A DNA stretch of 64,000 nt from the NCBI GenBank assembly GCA_028707695.1, contig JAQWAL010000005.1, forward strand, positions 1 to 64,000, given 5' to 3'. The position numbers and the translations under genes were made by a program. Shown here in pieces: positions 25,751 to 33,431 of the stretch (its first letter is position 1; each line of letters opens with the position of its first letter). Source of the stretch: Bacteroidales bacterium. GTDB lineage: Bacteria > Bacteroidota > Bacteroidia > Bacteroidales > UBA932. The notes beneath the pieces were generated by a model. The model was given only the letters and a program-made list of their open reading frames with translations, was not told where the DNA came from and searched no databases.

Positions 25751-25764
25751 TCAACCAATTGGTT
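25739..25764. promoter_or_regulatory. two adjacent 12-bp palindromes, candidate operator
   Basis: TTGTAGCTACAA (25739-25750) and AACCAATTGGTT (25753-25764) are each perfect palindromes separated by two bases. The first covers the -33 element of the kinase promoter. Their position between the pgl stop and that promoter suggests a regulator-binding site, although a role in ending the pgl transcript is possible. Confidence 0.35.
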
Positions 25765-25771
25765 AATTGGG

Positions 25772-26467
25772 TCAGGAAATGACATCACAGTCAAAAAAAA
25801 CCGAGTCACTACCCAACCTCTCCAGAAAATATGCAGAGGGATATGATGTTGCAGAGCCTTTTGCCGTCACCTTATCCAAAATCTCCTTTTTGTTGCTGCC
25901 GTTCAGGTAAAAAACAACTTTTGAAGCAATCAAAATGGTTTTACCTGTCATGGCTACACGAGGTTGTCCACTATATGGGTTGACAGAAGGGGCAAATGGT
26001 TGTGGAAAATCCAATAAATATTCCTGACCCGGAAAAATTGAAGAGGTGTGGCCATCTTCGCCAATACCCAACAGTACCAGGTCAAACACCGGGAATCCCT
26101 CCTTTACATGCAGCAAGGAAGATACCAGTTTGCTGTACCTTACAGCCTCTTCTGCAGTATCGTTTTCACCCATTATCCTGTGAACCGACCCGGCAGGCAA
26201 AGGTACCCTGTCCAGCAACTCCCTCTTTGCATTCCCGTAATTGCTCTCTTTGTTTTCGGGAGGGACCATCCTCTCATCCACCCAAAAAAAACGCACCCTC
26301 TCCCAAAGGATCATCTCCTTGTACTCTCCGCTCCACAAAGAAAAAAGAACCGAAGGACTACTCCCCCCGGACAAAGCGATATTTGCATACTCTCCCTCCT
26401 TTTTGCCATTAACGATATCCACAAAGGCCCGTGTGAGGGCGTGTGCTGCATCATGTTTTCCCATCAT
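25772..26467 (-). CDS. pgl: 6-phosphogluconolactonase
   Basis: Hydrolyses 6-phosphogluconolactone to 6-phosphogluconate, the second step of the oxidative pentose phosphate pathway. The 231-residue protein is a DevB-type lactonase with NIALSGGSSPSVLF (about 27-40), RFFWVDERMVPPENKESNYG and LLGIGEDGHTSSIFPG (about 133-148), the core motifs of the glucosamine-6-phosphate isomerase-like fold. It is the last gene of gnd-zwf-pgl. I take the ATG at 26467, which shares one base with the zwf TGA (TGATG), over the GTG at 26470; a third in-frame ATG follows at once. No frameshift or loss is visible. Confidence 0.95.
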   Translation of the reverse strand: MMGKHDAAHALTRAFVDIVNGKKEGEYANIALSGGSSPSVLFSLWSGEYKEMILWERVRFFWVDERMVPPENKESNYGNAKRELLDRVPLPAGSVHRIMGENDTAEEAVRYSKLVSSLLHVKEGFPVFDLVLLGIGEDGHTSSIFPGQEYLLDFPQPFAPSVNPYSGQPRVAMTGKTILIASKVVFYLNGSNKKEILDKVTAKGSATSYPSAYFLERLGSDSVFFDCDVIS

Positions 26468-27918
26468 CACAATTCACAATATATGTTGGTATTGGTTAAA
26501 TTCTTACAAGGATTGGTCCATTTGTGGCCGTTGTCTATTATAGCTTCACTCTCCAGCGGGCCCCAGCTTCCTGCAGGGTAACCATGCAGAGGTAACCCCG
26601 TTTGAGAGTCCATATACTCAAGCACTGGGGTAAAATACCTCCAGCTTGCCTCAACGGCATCACTGCGGGTAAACAGGGTGTTGTCCCCTTTTAGAGCCTC
26701 TTCCAGCAATCTGGAATAGCCATCCAGATTGCCCAAATCCCCAAGCTTGTCGTATGTGAACTCCATGGGCACCTGGGTAACATTGAACTGGCTTCCAGGA
26801 ATTTTCATATCAAACTTGAGCACCATCCCTTCGTTGGGCTGTATCCTTATTATCAACTGGTTTTGCTCCGGACACTCCTCCCTGCAACTGAACAACCGGT
26901 GTGGTGTCTGCCTAAAATGGATGACAATCTCCGTCACCTTGGTGGGCATCTGTTTTCCGGTCCTGATGTAGAACGGCACCCCCTCCCAACGCCAATTGGC
27001 TATGTTCACCTTCATTGCCAAAAAGGTCTCGGTATAGGACCCGGGGTCCACACCTTTCTCCTTACGGTATGCACCAGCCATCACCCCCTTCTTTTCTCCC
27101 TCTATATACTGTCCCCTCACAACCCTGGAAGGGATCTCCTCTTTTTGCAAAGGCTTGAGGGAGTTGTATACCTTCACAACCTCATCCCGGAACTCCCTCT
27201 CTCCAAAAACCACAGGAGGTTCCATTGCCACAAGGGCAAGCAACTGAATCAGGTGGTTCTGGACCATATCCCTCAATGCTCCCACTCCGTCGTAAAATCC
27301 ACCCCGGCTTCCTATACCCATGTTTTCTACTGCTGTAATCTCTACCCTGTCAATGTAATTGCGATTCCATATAGGCTCAAATATTGTATTTGCAAAACGG
27401 AGTGCCAGTATATTTTGTACGGTTTCCTTCCCAAGGTAATGGTCTATCCTGTATATCTGCCTCTCTTTGAAAGACTCCTTAAGCACCAGGTTCATGTTGC
27501 GACCGCTTTCGAAATCATATCCGAAAGGTTTTTCCACAATTATCTTGTGCCCCTCATTCAGTTTATGCTCTTTGAGGAAGATAGGAATTTTTTCATAAAG
27601 CGAAGGAGGTGTTGCCAAGTAAAAAAGGTACTCCTTTTGTTGGAACTGTTCCAGCCGTTCTTTCAGTTTTTGATACTCCGGCCCGTTTGATGGGTCCATC
27701 TGCAGATAGAAGACCCTCTCCAAAAAACCGTCGGAAGGATATTCTCCCGAAGATAGAAGATGTTCACGGAAAGTTTCGTTATCAAATCCTGTCCTGCCTA
27801 CAGCCAAAACCATGAATTTACTGGAAGATTTCTCGTGCAGGGAGTATAATGCAGGCATCAGCTTCCTGGATGTCAGGTCACCGCTACCCCCGAATATAAT
27901 AATAAGATTTTCTTTCAT
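26467..27918 (-). CDS. zwf: glucose-6-phosphate 1-dehydrogenase
   Basis: Oxidises glucose-6-phosphate to 6-phosphogluconolactone with NAD(P)+. The 483-residue product starts with the Rossmann motif IIIFGGSGDLTSRKLMPAL (about 6-24), and contains EKPFGYD and the catalytic RIDHYLGKETVQN (about 174-186). Reading frames upstream of 27918 exist (ATG at 27936, alternative start at 27969), but they run into the end of gnd; the MKENLIIIFGG start leaves a 10-base gap to the gnd stop and matches the family. It lies between gnd and pgl in one transcript, an order that supplies NADPH and pentose phosphates. Confidence 0.97.
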   Translation of the reverse strand: MKENLIIIFGGSGDLTSRKLMPALYSLHEKSSSKFMVLAVGRTGFDNETFREHLLSSGEYPSDGFLERVFYLQMDPSNGPEYQKLKERLEQFQQKEYLFYLATPPSLYEKIPIFLKEHKLNEGHKIIVEKPFGYDFESGRNMNLVLKESFKERQIYRIDHYLGKETVQNILALRFANTIFEPIWNRNYIDRVEITAVENMGIGSRGGFYDGVGALRDMVQNHLIQLLALVAMEPPVVFGEREFRDEVVKVYNSLKPLQKEEIPSRVVRGQYIEGEKKGVMAGAYRKEKGVDPGSYTETFLAMKVNIANWRWEGVPFYIRTGKQMPTKVTEIVIHFRQTPHRLFSCREECPEQNQLIIRIQPNEGMVLKFDMKIPGSQFNVTQVPMEFTYDKLGDLGNLDGYSRLLEEALKGDNTLFTRSDAVEASWRYFTPVLEYMDSQTGLPLHGYPAGSWGPLESEAIIDNGHKWTNPCKNLTNTNIYCEL

Positions 27919-27928
27919 ATTGTCAACT

Positions 27929-29380
27929 TTATACATTGTAAACCCCGGAACTGGTATCACCTCCCTCACCTGTCCAGTTTACATGGAAAAAGAGCCCCCT
28001 CTCCTTGTCTGTCCTCTCGAAAGTATGAGCCCCAAAGTAATCCCTTTGGGCCTGCAGCAGGTTGGCAGGCAATCTTTCGGTAGTAAGCGAGTAGAAATAA
28101 TTGAGTGCACTGCTGAATGCAGGCAGTGGAACCCCTCCCACTGCAGCTTTTGCTACCAGGGAACTCCACGAAGGGAGCGAATTGAGTATCTCTTCCCTAA
28201 AGTAATCGTCCATCAACAGATGTTCCGGCTTTTGCGTTTTGGAGTATGCCTCTGCTATCTTGTTCAGGAATCCCGAACGGATTATGCAGCCATTGCGCCA
28301 GATTTTGGCAATTGAGGCAAGGTCCAGGTTCCACCCATACTCCCTTGAAGCTGTCTCCAGCAAATCGAATCCCTGGGCATAAGAGACCAGTTTGGAGGCA
28401 TAAAGTGAATCATGTATCTCCTGTGGTTCGGGAGTAGCAAATTTTCCATGTGACCTTGTCAGGCGCGATGCTGCCTTTACCCTAAGCTCTTTGGTGTAAC
28501 TCAGCGACCTTTCAAATACAGCTGTGGCAATCAGGTTCAAAGGAATCCCAAGTTCCATGGCATTGAACACCGAAAGCTTTCCGGTGCCCTTTTGTCCCGC
28601 CCTGTCCAGTATTTTGTCTATAGTATAGGAGCCATCACTCTCTTTGTACTTCATGATGTTGCCGGTTATCTCAATGAGATAGCTCTGCAACTTACCCTTG
28701 TTCCAGGTTTCAAACACATCGGCAATCTTGTCATTTCCGTATCCGGCCATATTCTTCATTACAGAATATGCCTCTGCAATAAGCTGCATGTCACCGTACT
28801 CGATACCATTATGCACCATTTTTACAAAATGGCCCGACCCTGCAGGACCCACCCACTCGCAACACGGGGTCCCGTCACCGGCCTTGGCTGCAATATCGGT
28901 AAATATTGGTTTTATATGAGGCCATGCTGCTGCAGAGCCCCCGGGCATGATTGCAGGACCTTTCAAGGCCCCTTCCTCTCCGCCTGACACACCGGCACCA
29001 ACATACAACAGCCCCTTTAGCTCAAGCTCCTCTACTCTCCTTGAGGTATCGGCATGGTCAGAGTTCCCTCCGTCAATGATCATATCCCCCCTTTCCAGTA
29101 AAGGCACCAAAGAGGCAATCAATTCATCCACAGCTTTACCGGCCCTTACCATCAACATCACTTTCCTTGGGCTTTTTAGTGAAGAGACCAACTCTTCCAA
29201 GGTTTCATAACCCTCAATTTCCTTGCCTTTTGCCCTCCCGTTCACAAAACGTTCGGTAACAGAATATGTGCGGTTGAAAACAGAGACTTTGTATCCTTTG
29301 CTCTCCATGTTCAGTACCAGGTTCTCTCCCATCACGGCAAGCCCTGCCACCGCAATGTCAGATTTATTAGTATTTTCCAT
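27929..29380 (-). CDS. gnd: 6-phosphogluconate dehydrogenase, decarboxylating
   Basis: Converts 6-phosphogluconate to ribulose-5-phosphate and CO2 with NADP+ reduction. The 483-residue enzyme shows the nucleotide site VAGLAVMGENLVLNM (about 11-25), IDGGNSDHADT (about 103-113), the substrate block SGGEEGALKGPAIMPGG (about 131-147) and KMVHNGIEYGDMQLI containing the catalytic Lys. KGTGKLS near 262 is also typical. Length fits the 470-485-residue long-chain class. First gene of gnd-zwf-pgl, divergent from the DUF5106-thioredoxin gene across 105 bases. Confidence 0.97.
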   Translation of the reverse strand: MENTNKSDIAVAGLAVMGENLVLNMESKGYKVSVFNRTYSVTERFVNGRAKGKEIEGYETLEELVSSLKSPRKVMLMVRAGKAVDELIASLVPLLERGDMIIDGGNSDHADTSRRVEELELKGLLYVGAGVSGGEEGALKGPAIMPGGSAAAWPHIKPIFTDIAAKAGDGTPCCEWVGPAGSGHFVKMVHNGIEYGDMQLIAEAYSVMKNMAGYGNDKIADVFETWNKGKLQSYLIEITGNIMKYKESDGSYTIDKILDRAGQKGTGKLSVFNAMELGIPLNLIATAVFERSLSYTKELRVKAASRLTRSHGKFATPEPQEIHDSLYASKLVSYAQGFDLLETASREYGWNLDLASIAKIWRNGCIIRSGFLNKIAEAYSKTQKPEHLLMDDYFREEILNSLPSWSSLVAKAAVGGVPLPAFSSALNYFYSLTTERLPANLLQAQRDYFGAHTFERTDKERGLFFHVNWTGEGGDTSSGVYNV

Positions 29381-29411
29381 CGTTTGGTATCTTAGTTTTT
29401 AAATTCATTTC

Positions 29412-29439
29412 CAAAATTACAATATAGTAAACAATCAAA
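29412..29439 (-). promoter_or_regulatory. promoter of gnd-zwf-pgl
   Basis: On the minus strand TTTG (29439-29436) lies 16 bases before TAATTTTG (29419-29412), a TAnnTTTG -7 box 31 bases upstream of the gnd ATG. The spacer is one base short of the usual 17-23. Confidence 0.45.
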
Positions 29440-29455
29440 AGCCCCACAAGTTTTA

Positions 29456-29463
29456 TAACTTTG
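29456..29463 (+). promoter_or_regulatory. -7 element of the DUF5106-thioredoxin gene
   Basis: TAACTTTG matches TAnnTTTG and lies 22 bases before the ATG at 29486. No good TTTG was found 17-23 bases upstream. Confidence 0.45.
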
Positions 29464-29485
29464 TAAGGCAAAAGATATATGACAC

Positions 29486-30436
29486 ATGCACAAACACCCT
29501 TACTTCCGAATCTTTTTTTTCTCTTTGATCTCTTTGTTTCCGTTGATTTCTTGCAGCAACAGCAAAGTCAGCAAAGAAAAGGAAAGCACTTCACTACCGG
29601 TTCCGGTCATGGCAGAGGTTCCATCATTGATATCAAACAATGAGGCTGCACACAGTTACCTTGCACAACATTTTTGGGACAATACCGACATGAATGACAC
29701 CCTCTACCTGCAAAACCCCAAAGCACTCAGCGGATTTTTTTTCAAATACCTTCAACACATCTGTCACGGAGACTCCTCGGTTGCTGCCAACTCTTTGAAA
29801 GAATGGACCAAAAAAGTGCTGGAATCCCCAAGAAACATGCAGGATTTCATGCTGGACCTTGCAGAGAACACCCTATATGACCCAAACTCCCCCGCTAGGA
29901 ATGAAACCCTGTACATATCAATGCTGGAGGTACTCTCTGCAGACACTTCCCTTATGCCGGTCATCCGCCAAAGGTATAGCGAGCAGTTGCACATAGCTAA
30001 ACAAAACAGGCCGGGGTACAAGGCCAATGACTTTGTAATGGTCAATAGCAAGGGTAAAAAGAGCTCCCTGCACAACTTTAAAGGAAAACACACACTGGTA
30101 ATGTTTTACGAGCCATACTGCCCGGCTTGCGAAGCATCCCTGGATGTTTTGAACAACAATAAAACATTTGAAAAAGCTTCCCAAGCACTCAACCTTTTGG
30201 CTGTCTATACAGGTGATAACCTGCAGGAGTGGAGTGAGAGCACAGGAAAATTCAGCCCGGTTTGGAATGTAGCCCACGACCTGGAGATGGAGGTAACCAC
30301 AAAAAGGCTTTACGACAGACGCCCCTCCCCATCTTTTTACCTGCTGGACAAAAACCATGTTGTTATTCTCAAGGACGGCACCACATCACAACTTATCTCC
30401 ATATTGGACAAGCTTAACAAACAACCCTCTTTATAG
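29486..30436 (+). CDS. DUF5106 / thioredoxin-fold lipoprotein
   Basis: A 316-residue envelope protein. The N-terminal hydrophobic segment ends in a lipobox, FPLISC, with lipidation expected on Cys23. A DUF5106-like helical domain (about 45-170) begins with AAHSYLAQHFWDNTDMNDT. The C-terminal thioredoxin-like domain (about 180-312) has the redox motif YEPYCPACEAS (Cys-Pro-Ala-Cys, about 210-220) and a probable cis-Pro in PSPSFYLLD. Such proteins are common in Bacteroidales and are thought to reduce or oxidise envelope thiols. The gene stands alone on the plus strand and ends 3 bases from the converging addA-like gene. Confidence 0.9.
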   Translation: MHKHPYFRIFFFSLISLFPLISCSNSKVSKEKESTSLPVPVMAEVPSLISNNEAAHSYLAQHFWDNTDMNDTLYLQNPKALSGFFFKYLQHICHGDSSVAANSLKEWTKKVLESPRNMQDFMLDLAENTLYDPNSPARNETLYISMLEVLSADTSLMPVIRQRYSEQLHIAKQNRPGYKANDFVMVNSKGKKSSLHNFKGKHTLVMFYEPYCPACEASLDVLNNNKTFEKASQALNLLAVYTGDNLQEWSESTGKFSPVWNVAHDLEMEVTTKRLYDRRPSPSFYLLDKNHVVILKDGTTSQLISILDKLNKQPSL

Positions 30437-30439
30437 CAG

Positions 30440-33421
30440 TCAAAGGGAGACCTCCACTATCTCATTATCATCGGGGTACCAAACGAAACCTTTCACGTAG
30501 GCGGTGCCGGCTTGTTTTACAAGTGACATATATTGCCTTACCTGGTTGATGTGTAATTGTTCCCGTTTTTTGCCGAACTTGAAATCGATAACCTGGGCCT
30601 CTGCTCCCATAAGTACCCTGTCGGGGCGTTTTGAACCACCACCCGGCAGGAGTATCTCCAACTCCCTGAACACCCTGAAGCTGTTGTCAAACCAATGCCT
30701 GTCGCGCACCTTTCGGAACATTTCAGAGATGTATTGCTTAACCTCGTCCCTCATTCCGGGTTGCAGGATCCCTTCGGAGAGGGCAGTCTCAATGGCTCTC
30801 TCAAGGTCATCCTCGCAAACGATGAGTTCCATTATCCGGTGCATTACCAACCCCCATCCCCGTTGGCTGCTGTCGCTGTAATACTCCTCTCCCCTCAAAG
30901 CAAGCTTCATACGATCTTCCGCTTGGTAGCTTGCAAACAAAGGCATTGCAACACCTCCGGCAGAGGACTCATCATTGGCTGCCACATATCCGGATGGTTC
31001 TCCCAAAGAATATTCATTCCCGGCCATTTTACCATCCAAAAAGCCCCCCATGATTGTCGAAACCGAGATGGAATCACTTTTCTTGGGCAAAGGAGGGCAA
31101 ACCAAGTACATCTCCTTTTCGGCCCTGGTCATGGCCACATATGCCAAGTTGAGGTTGTCTACATAGCTACGTCTCTTTTCAAGGAAATAATCTTGCTCGA
31201 AAACCGTACCCTCCAGTTTGGATGAGTACTTGACCGGTAAAACCGGGAAACGAGAATAAGGCTTCATGGTTGTGTAACACCACAATACCGGCCCTCTGTT
31301 GCCCCTGTGGTCCAGCGGCAATTCAAAAAAGGGAAGCAAAACCACGGGAATCCCCAGTCCTTTGGCCTTGTGTATTGTCATTACCCTCACAGCATCCTGT
31401 CCAAGCGGTGCAGGTACGCTTTTTTTGCAACCTTTATCTTCCCACCATTTTACAAAAGAGGCGATATCGGCCATCTCTCCTTTGCCCTGCTCAAGTACCA
31501 CATCCAGGAAAGAGTTTATGAATACCGAATCCGACTCACAGTAACCTGTGCCAGCAAGCATTAAACACTCCTGGCAAAGTTCGTAAAGGGGAAGATGCGA
31601 CAAAGACAAGGCATCTGACGGCTCAACCCCCAGAAAACGGGCAATTGTATTGTTGATGCTGTCGCCAGGGTCAATTATGTATTTGAGGATTGCAATCACT
31701 TTCCTTACCACCGGAGAAGAACCAATCAAAAGTGCCTCGTCCGATATTACCGGGAAACCATTTTGCAGCAATGCATTCACAACCATCTGCCCCTCATCGT
31801 TGGTCCTCACAAGGTATGTGATATCACTCATGCTCACTCCCCTTTCCACACAATTACGGGTTTTTTCCATACATAATCCAAGTGCCCTCTCTTTCCATCC
31901 GGAGCCCTCCTCCTTTTCCATAAAACATACCCATACATATCCTTCGCTCTCCCTTTTGGAAGGGGAAATCTCCTGGACGGCACCGGTGTAAACAGCAGTC
32001 TCATTTTCCGAAATATGATCTTTGCAAACCAGGCCGGCATAAGGAAAGAAACCGTTGTTGAACTCGATTATGTTTTTGCAGGAACGCCAGTTTTGTTTCA
32101 AATCTGCCAGATTAATGCTTCCATCTGGAACATCGTCATGAATCCCGCTGTTGAGCAGACTCCAGTCCGACCCTCTCCAACGGTAAATACTCTGTTTCAC
32201 ATCTCCCACAACCAGGTTGTCCATTCCTTTGGAGAGGCTGTCAAGGACAAGCGGCAAAAAGTTCTTCCATTGTAAAATTGAAGTATCCTGGAATTCATCC
32301 AGCATGAAATGGTCTATCCTTGTACCTGTTTTCTCGTAGATAAATGGGGCATCACTGCCATCTATGATTTTGTTGAGAATCTCTGTAGTCTCCGGGATCA
32401 GCACCACATTATGTTCGGTTGTATAATCATGCACAAACCTCTCCACATCGGCAATCACACCCATAACCTGAAGGTTGGAAAGCACGGCCACAGCAGACAT
32501 ATAACCACGCAACTCACTATCATACAATATGCAAAGCTCATCAATCGCCTCTGCCAAACCATCGCCCCAACACTGCTCAATTGAGTTGTAAAGGGCGGGG
32601 TCACTTTTGATGGTGGCTTTGGTGGTAAGGTTTTCGGGAGAAGATGCCATATCCCTCAAACTATCCTTTAGCTCAGGAATATACCCATCAGCTACCTTTG
32701 CAAAGAAATTCAAAGGACTCCTTGAACCACCTTTGAAATGGAGAAGCAACAGGTTGTGCCTCTCAATGGAGTCCAAAGCCATTTTTGCAATTGCTCTGAG
32801 TTTTCCCTCAAAATCATTCTTTATAGTAACCAGTTCCCCCCGCAGGATATCAATTTGCTCCTTGTCAATCAGAAAACCCTCATGGTTTCCGGCCACCTGT
32901 TTGAAAGATTCTTTGAAAATCTCGTTGGCCAGCTCTTCCAGTTTATTCCTGAAGTTCCACCCCTCACCACTCTCAACTGACTCGGTGCCTATTGCGGTGA
33001 GCCATTCAAGCAAATAACTGTTTTCTTCTTTGTCCAGGTTATAAATCATGTTGTCGATAGCCTCCTGCAAAACCATTGCGGTATCGAGTTCTACGCTGTA
33101 GGCCCCGTTCTTTCCGATTTCCCGTGCAAAAGCCCTCATGGTTTGCTGGAAAAAGCGGTCTATGGTGCTTACTGCAAAGGCAGAGTAATCGTGGAGTATT
33201 TCCGAAAGACGTTTTGCCGATTCAGGGTCAGTTTGGCTTTTGGCGTACAACCTCTCCACCACCCTCCTTTTCATCTCTTCGGTTGCCTTGTTGGTAAAGG
33301 TCACAGCCAAAATATTACGGTATGCCCTCTCCTTTTTTGAAAGAAGTTCCAGGTATTCGTTTGTAAGGGTGTAAGTTTTACCCGACCCTGCCGATGCCTT
33401 TATAAGTTTGAGTTGTCCCAT
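30440..33421 (-). CDS. AddA/RecB-like UvrD-family helicase-nuclease
   Basis: ATP-dependent DNA end-processing enzyme of 993 residues. Walker A is KASAGSGKTYTLTNEYLELL at about residues 7-26; Walker B with the UvrD signature is MLDEFQDTSILQWKNF; the next motifs are GDVKQSIYRWRGSDWSLL and, toward the C-terminus, VMTIHKAKGLGIPVVLLP and VAMTRAEKEMYLV. The extreme C-terminus shows a RecB-type PD-(D/E)xK nuclease core: KRPDRVLMG, QVIDFKFGK and INQVRQY. The start at 33421 gives MGQLKLIKASAGSGKT and follows the addB-like stop by 10 bases; the track-style upstream start at 33511 overlaps that gene. With the next gene it forms the AddAB-type pair for double-strand-break repair. Confidence 0.93.
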   Translation of the reverse strand: MGQLKLIKASAGSGKTYTLTNEYLELLSKKERAYRNILAVTFTNKATEEMKRRVVERLYAKSQTDPESAKRLSEILHDYSAFAVSTIDRFFQQTMRAFAREIGKNGAYSVELDTAMVLQEAIDNMIYNLDKEENSYLLEWLTAIGTESVESGEGWNFRNKLEELANEIFKESFKQVAGNHEGFLIDKEQIDILRGELVTIKNDFEGKLRAIAKMALDSIERHNLLLLHFKGGSRSPLNFFAKVADGYIPELKDSLRDMASSPENLTTKATIKSDPALYNSIEQCWGDGLAEAIDELCILYDSELRGYMSAVAVLSNLQVMGVIADVERFVHDYTTEHNVVLIPETTEILNKIIDGSDAPFIYEKTGTRIDHFMLDEFQDTSILQWKNFLPLVLDSLSKGMDNLVVGDVKQSIYRWRGSDWSLLNSGIHDDVPDGSINLADLKQNWRSCKNIIEFNNGFFPYAGLVCKDHISENETAVYTGAVQEISPSKRESEGYVWVCFMEKEEGSGWKERALGLCMEKTRNCVERGVSMSDITYLVRTNDEGQMVVNALLQNGFPVISDEALLIGSSPVVRKVIAILKYIIDPGDSINNTIARFLGVEPSDALSLSHLPLYELCQECLMLAGTGYCESDSVFINSFLDVVLEQGKGEMADIASFVKWWEDKGCKKSVPAPLGQDAVRVMTIHKAKGLGIPVVLLPFFELPLDHRGNRGPVLWCYTTMKPYSRFPVLPVKYSSKLEGTVFEQDYFLEKRRSYVDNLNLAYVAMTRAEKEMYLVCPPLPKKSDSISVSTIMGGFLDGKMAGNEYSLGEPSGYVAANDESSAGGVAMPLFASYQAEDRMKLALRGEEYYSDSSQRGWGLVMHRIMELIVCEDDLERAIETALSEGILQPGMRDEVKQYISEMFRKVRDRHWFDNSFRVFRELEILLPGGGSKRPDRVLMGAEAQVIDFKFGKKREQLHINQVRQYMSLVKQAGTAYVKGFVWYPDDNEIVEVSL

Positions 33422-33431
33422 TACCACTCCT

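Noticed and set aside
26863..27690. 275-residue plus-strand frame opposite zwf
   Set aside because: Histidine/proline-rich shadow of zwf, without promoter or family pattern.
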